Shown piece by piece: positions 6,701 to 8,185 of a stretch of DNA of 8,185 nt. Made by a program: the position numbers and the translations under genes. The notes under the pieces are model-generated. The model was not told where the DNA came from and ran no database searches. It worked only from the letters and a program-made list of their open reading frames with translations. Position 1 is the first letter of the stretch. The number at the start of each line of letters is the position of its first letter. Source of the DNA: Candidatus Iainarchaeum sp. (GTDB lineage: Archaea; Iainarchaeota; Iainarchaeia; Iainarchaeales; JAAZKV01); contig JAQVNZ010000032.1 in the NCBI GenBank assembly GCA_028702895.1, positions 1 to 8,185 on the forward strand, written 5' to 3'.

Positions 6701-7421
6701 AATCAAAATTATCTCCATTATAAGTTACAATATAATCCCATTCATTTATTTTTGCATTTAATTTTTCAATTAATTCTAGTTCGTCTTTTAATATTTCTAA
6801 ACCGTAAACCTTTTTTGTATTATATGAATGAACTTCGCTTTTAATTTCGCTAGAATTATTTTTTTTCTCTGATATTGCGGTCATTAGAATTGGTGATTTT
6901 CCAATTTCAAATTTATCTGTGGTAAATGTTTCTAAATCAAAAGCGCCTATTGTACAATCAAATTCTTTATTAATTTTTTTTAAAGAAATTAGTTTATTAT
7001 CTTTTGTTTTGATTTGAATATAATTTCCTGGTTCAAGTGAATTATCAAAAAGATATCTTTTTGCAAAATTTATATCATATTCAAATTTTTTTATTCCTAG
7101 TTCGTTAAAAATTTTTCTAGATTCAAATAAATTTTTAGTTGTTTTAAAAGATATTTTTAAAACATTTTGTTCAAAAAGTATTTTTCCAGTTTCTTCAATT
7201 TTTAGGATTTTGAATTTATCTTCTCCAAATTCAGTTTGTTTTAGAAATTCTTTTTTTTCTTTTAAATCCACATCAGAAAGTATTATGTATAAGTATGGAT
7301 TGAAGGTTTCATCATAAACCCAAAAACTTTCATTAGTTTCATTATCTTTTACAAATAATCTAATTAATGTATTTTCATTTACATCTTCATAATCAACATC
7401 AATTAATTGTACTAGTTTCAT
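3777..7421 (-). CDS. polB: DNA polymerase B (replicative, intein-containing precursor)
   Basis: Family B DNA polymerase with 3'-5' proofreading. The precursor has 1214 residues; removing the 416-residue intein leaves 798, normal for archaeal PolB (about 770-800). N-terminal domain about 1-150, with YDINFAKRYLFD (115-126) matching the segment after the uracil-sensing pocket. Exonuclease: Exo I D162/E164 (FDLET), Exo II YNGDNFDFPY (D240), Exo III Y339-x3-D343. Polymerase: motif A DFASLYPSI with D433, motif B K517-x3-NSVYG (521-525) followed by GYARARWY, motif C YGD(567-569)|TDS(986-988) split by the intein. Then KKRYA (1039-1043) and GFEYVRRDW (1055-1063) of the palm/thumb. The C-terminus GGKQTGLGAWS closely resembles the QVGLGAWL tail of Thermococcus polymerases, a PCNA-contact-like motif. 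C454, H456, C459 and C471 form a possible metal or disulfide cluster. No Shine-Dalgarno sequence; TTTTAATTT about 25 bases upstream suggests a leaderless transcript. The catalytic residues look intact, but activity requires splicing. Confidence 0.96.
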   Translation of the reverse strand: MKLVQLIDVDYEDVNENTLIRLFVKDNETNESFWVYDETFNPYLYIILSDVDLKEKKEFLKQTEFGEDKFKILKIEETGKILFEQNVLKISFKTTKNLFESRKIFNELGIKKFEYDINFAKRYLFDNSLEPGNYIQIKTKDNKLISLKKINKEFDCTIGAFDLETFTTDKFEIGKSPILMTAISEKKNNSSEIKSEVHSYNTKKVYGLEILKDELELIEKLNAKINEWDYIVTYNGDNFDFPYAKKRAQKFDKDFFINGEDIKSKRHGLDNAVELKGKQHIDAYQIMKFLQRTGAVNILKLDLENVSEKIFGIKKEKVYPKEINEAWETGNGLERLVNYNKEDSETTLKLALQFLPLFLEISKLTSETLSNSTRSTTSQMVENLLLKETHKREIIAPNKPYENEIRERTNNPIIGAFVKEPLAGLHEKIAILDFASLYPSIIISHNISPETLNCTHEECKQNMSPDGTWFCTKQKGLFPEILEKLLKQRLKLKAEYKEKKKQGIDDKILFARQWALKIILNSVYGYLGYARARWYSRDCASAITAWARKYISQTIAKAEKANFEVLYGDSITKDRFVTIKNPKGLIEIKNISEFYNEIDQIAWEKQNKKSKRPIGYYALSVNQKTKEPEWKEITAIIKHKTNKKIYKINQKFGETIVTEDHSLLIETKNGFIKTKPTQMKNKQMYSVQKIPFVKKLNEIDLFEFVKHYNYITRYKNKTIINQWHTNKNYIWFGAFNRKKQIKIKRQLKINSKYFEALCRLLGTYIAEGSATTIKTCKNKSGASIASSNIKWLKELEKDYQLLFKNAKTCIIPSTKKERTINYDNKTIIYTDNTNKLQMMNKTSAHLFSCLCGQKSKGKKLPPFIFNVPNKYKKIILEKAIEGDGSHSVNKKLGYSKKYIKNNFSYTTNSLELISGLSLLLRQLNKVSTINYRPNKKAYTLKTSTKYNSRVETKINNELYSKEVYDLSVKDNENFVDSCGQILLHNTDSVFLLTKEKTKKDVENFLEKINEELPDTMELEIDGYYKRGIFVTKKEGGAAKKRYALIDEKENLKIVGFEYVRRDWCNLAKETQRKVIELILKDGETEKAAEYVRKVIKELKEGKTKKEELTIITMLKRKPEDYSSIGPHVAAATKAIDRGKNISVGSLLSFIITKSGKTISEKAELEEFVKEGDYDENYYIYNQILPAVIKILRELKYSEEDLIQGGKQTGLGAWS
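4467..5714 (-). mobile_element. Intein with LAGLIDADG homing endonuclease in PolB motif C
   Basis: In-frame 416-residue insertion, precursor residues S570 to N985, between D569 and T986 of the YGD|TDS motif. Splicing elements are all present: Ser1 (block A, SITKDRFVTI), block B TEDH with T658 and H661, block F VYDLSVKDNENF (963-974), block G ILLHN with penultimate H984 and terminal N985, and Thr as +1 residue. The endonuclease is of the DOD type: first motif LLGTYIAEG (760-768, DNA 5118-5144) with E767, a KLPPFIF segment (859-865), and second motif LEKAIEGDG (876-884, DNA 4770-4796) with D883. No stop or frameshift occurs. The site matches the motif C location (pol-c in intein naming, from memory) used by Thermococcales PolB inteins. 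By hand count the intein has about 69 Lys and only 24 Glu, making it far more basic than the Glu-rich flanks, as suits a DNA-binding module of separate origin. Confidence 0.95.
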
Positions 7422-7579
7422 AAATAATTTTAGTGTAAAAGAAATTAAAATCTCTCCTGTTCTCTATTTTTTTAATATTTTTGTTTAAGTTCTTATTTTA
7501 TAGATTTTAATTTTTTATTTTTGGTTTTTATATTAACAAAACCTTTTTAAGTATCAATCGTCAATTACTTATTGATAGT
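7422..7579. promoter_or_regulatory. Divergent promoter region between polB and the coiled-coil gene
   Basis: This 158-bp spacer has no ORF and must carry both promoters. For polB (-), TTTTAATTT around 7442-7450 sits about 25 bases upstream of the ATG. For the rightward gene, TTTTTATATTAAC (7525-7537) would give a leader of about 20-25 bases, while CTTTTTAAGTA (7543-7553) would give a nearly leaderless one. A minus-strand GGAGAG near 7452-7457 is about 30 bases from the polB ATG, too far to be its Shine-Dalgarno sequence. Confidence 0.45.
7552..7577 (+). repeat. Inverted repeat just before the coiled-coil gene
   Basis: TATCAAT (7552-7558) and ATTGATA (7571-7577) form a perfect 7-bp inverted repeat around 12 bases, ending two bases before the ATG. 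It could be an operator or a leader hairpin over the start codon. The stem is AT-rich and short, so chance is a serious alternative. Confidence 0.35.
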
Positions 7580-8008
7580 ATGGCTAGACCTGATCGTAGT
7601 GGGGGTAATAGAAATGCTCCTAGTGCACCAATGCCTGTTGGCGGTGTTAGAGATGATATTCGTGCTCTTAATTCTAGTTTGCTTTTAATTACTCAAAAAA
7701 TAAAGTATATTGTTAGAAATGAAAAGATTCTTGGAAGAAATCTTATTGTTTTAAATAAAAAATTAAAATCATTAGAAGAAAAGGTTGTTTTGCCAGCTAA
7801 TAAGACTGGTTCTGATGTTTCGTCTGAAGAAGTAAATTCTTTGAAAAAAAAAGTTGATTTGCTTGAAGCGCAATTGTCTGATTTACAATCAAGAATGGTT
7901 TCTAAAGAAGATTTTAAAGAATTAAAATATATTATTGATTCTATTAATCCTTTAGAATTTGCTACTCTTTCACAAGTAAAAGATTTAATTAATAAAAAAA
8001 TGAAATAA
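7580..8008 (+). CDS. Small basic coiled-coil protein, function unknown
   Basis: I do not recognise this family. The 142 residues begin with a disordered-looking Gly/Pro/Asn/Arg-rich tail (MARPDRSGGNRNAPSAPMPV, 1-20), followed by a long predicted helix at about 24-69 (DDIRALNSSLLLITQKI through LNKKLKSLEEKV), a polar break at about 72-82 (PANKTGSDVSS), a heptad-like coiled coil at about 83-106 (EEVNSLKKKVDLLEAQLSDL), and a short C-terminal helical part ending DLINKKMK. There is no signal peptide, transmembrane segment or cysteine. Codon use and AT-richness match the neighbours and the frame is clean from ATG to TAA. It is divergent from polB, but nothing else links it to replication. Oligomerisation through the coiled coil is likely; any nucleic-acid contact by the basic tail is inference. 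Confidence 0.8.
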   Translation: MARPDRSGGNRNAPSAPMPVGGVRDDIRALNSSLLLITQKIKYIVRNEKILGRNLIVLNKKLKSLEEKVVLPANKTGSDVSSEEVNSLKKKVDLLEAQLSDLQSRMVSKEDFKELKYIIDSINPLEFATLSQVKDLINKKMK

Positions 8009-8107
8009 TTGTTATAGGCAATTAATAAGTAAATTAAAATAATTGGCGACTGGATTAAATTAATTGTTATAAAAAATAATAATTAAACTAGCTTTTTTTT
8101 AAATTAT
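8009..8107. other. Convergent spacer with a direct repeat
   Basis: No gene is seen here. TAATTGTTATA occurs at 8006-8016 (overlapping the stop codon of the coiled-coil gene) and again at 8061-8071. A minus-strand T6 (8071-8076) could end transcription of the right-edge leftward gene. Confidence 0.4.
8093..8100 (+). terminator. T-run terminator after the coiled-coil gene
   Basis: Eight consecutive T residues preceded by CTAGC, 85 bases after the stop codon, fit an archaeal oligo-T terminator. They lie just before the stop of the convergent right-edge frame. Confidence 0.4.
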
Positions 8108-8185
8108 TTAAATTTTAGTTTCTCCGCTTAGACTTGGTCGTAATATTACTCTATAATTTCTCTTGTTTTTTATTGAAACTTCAGT
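8108..8185 (-). CDS. C-terminal end of an unidentified leftward protein (cut by window edge)
   Basis: On the minus strand one frame is open from the right edge for 25 codons and ends in TAA at 8110-8108; the last residues are RNYRVILRPSLSGETKI. The other two minus-strand frames hit stops within five codons. The segment is less AT-rich than the spacer next to it, as coding DNA is elsewhere in the window, and the frame converges on the coiled-coil gene with T-runs between, a sensible gene layout. The piece is too short to name a family, and an open run of 25 codons could still be chance. Confidence 0.45.
   Translation of the reverse strand, partial: TEVSIKNKRNYRVILRPSLSGETKI

Noticed and set aside
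8009..8107. Possible small RNA or tRNA gene in the convergent spacer
   Set aside because: No cloverleaf, box C/D or GC-rich segment is visible; the only weak stem (CAATTA with TAATTG) is short and AT-rich.

Overview
The window looks like chromosomal DNA of an AT-rich archaeon, probably a mesophilic DPANN-type lineage such as Woesearchaeota or Pacearchaeota. The support is a type 2 methionine aminopeptidase, a family B replicative DNA polymerase of Thermococcus type interrupted by an intein, archaeal TATA-like boxes, and mostly start codons without a Shine-Dalgarno sequence. The phylum assignment is inference; the archaeal assignment is strong.

Layout, left to right. Positions 1-50 hold the first 16 complete codons of a leftward gene whose start resembles DUF5320-type proteins. 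Its upstream region has a Shine-Dalgarno sequence, two tandem palindromes and a good TATA box. Positions 256-1149 (-) encode methionine aminopeptidase. A 234-bp divergent spacer with three 37-bp tandem AT-rich repeats separates it from a MATE multidrug exporter (1384-2790, +). A tRNA-dihydrouridine synthase follows (2861-3691, +), probably from its own promoter. It converges on a large leftward gene for DNA polymerase B (3777-7421, -), which contains a 416-residue intein (4467-5714) placed between the two catalytic aspartates of motif C. A divergent spacer leads to a small coiled-coil protein of unknown function (7580-8008, +). The right edge holds what looks like the 3' end of another leftward gene (8108-8185, -).

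The genes are housekeeping or transport functions (N-terminal protein maturation, tRNA modification, replication, efflux) in separate transcription units. They do not form an obvious pathway or operon. I see no defence island, CRISPR array, insertion sequence or RNA gene, and no convincing new multi-gene system. The items most worth a second look are the intein with an apparently intact homing endonuclease in the polymerase active site, the double palindrome at the promoter of the left-edge gene, the short variant dihydrouridine synthase, and the 37-bp repeats between map and the MATE gene.
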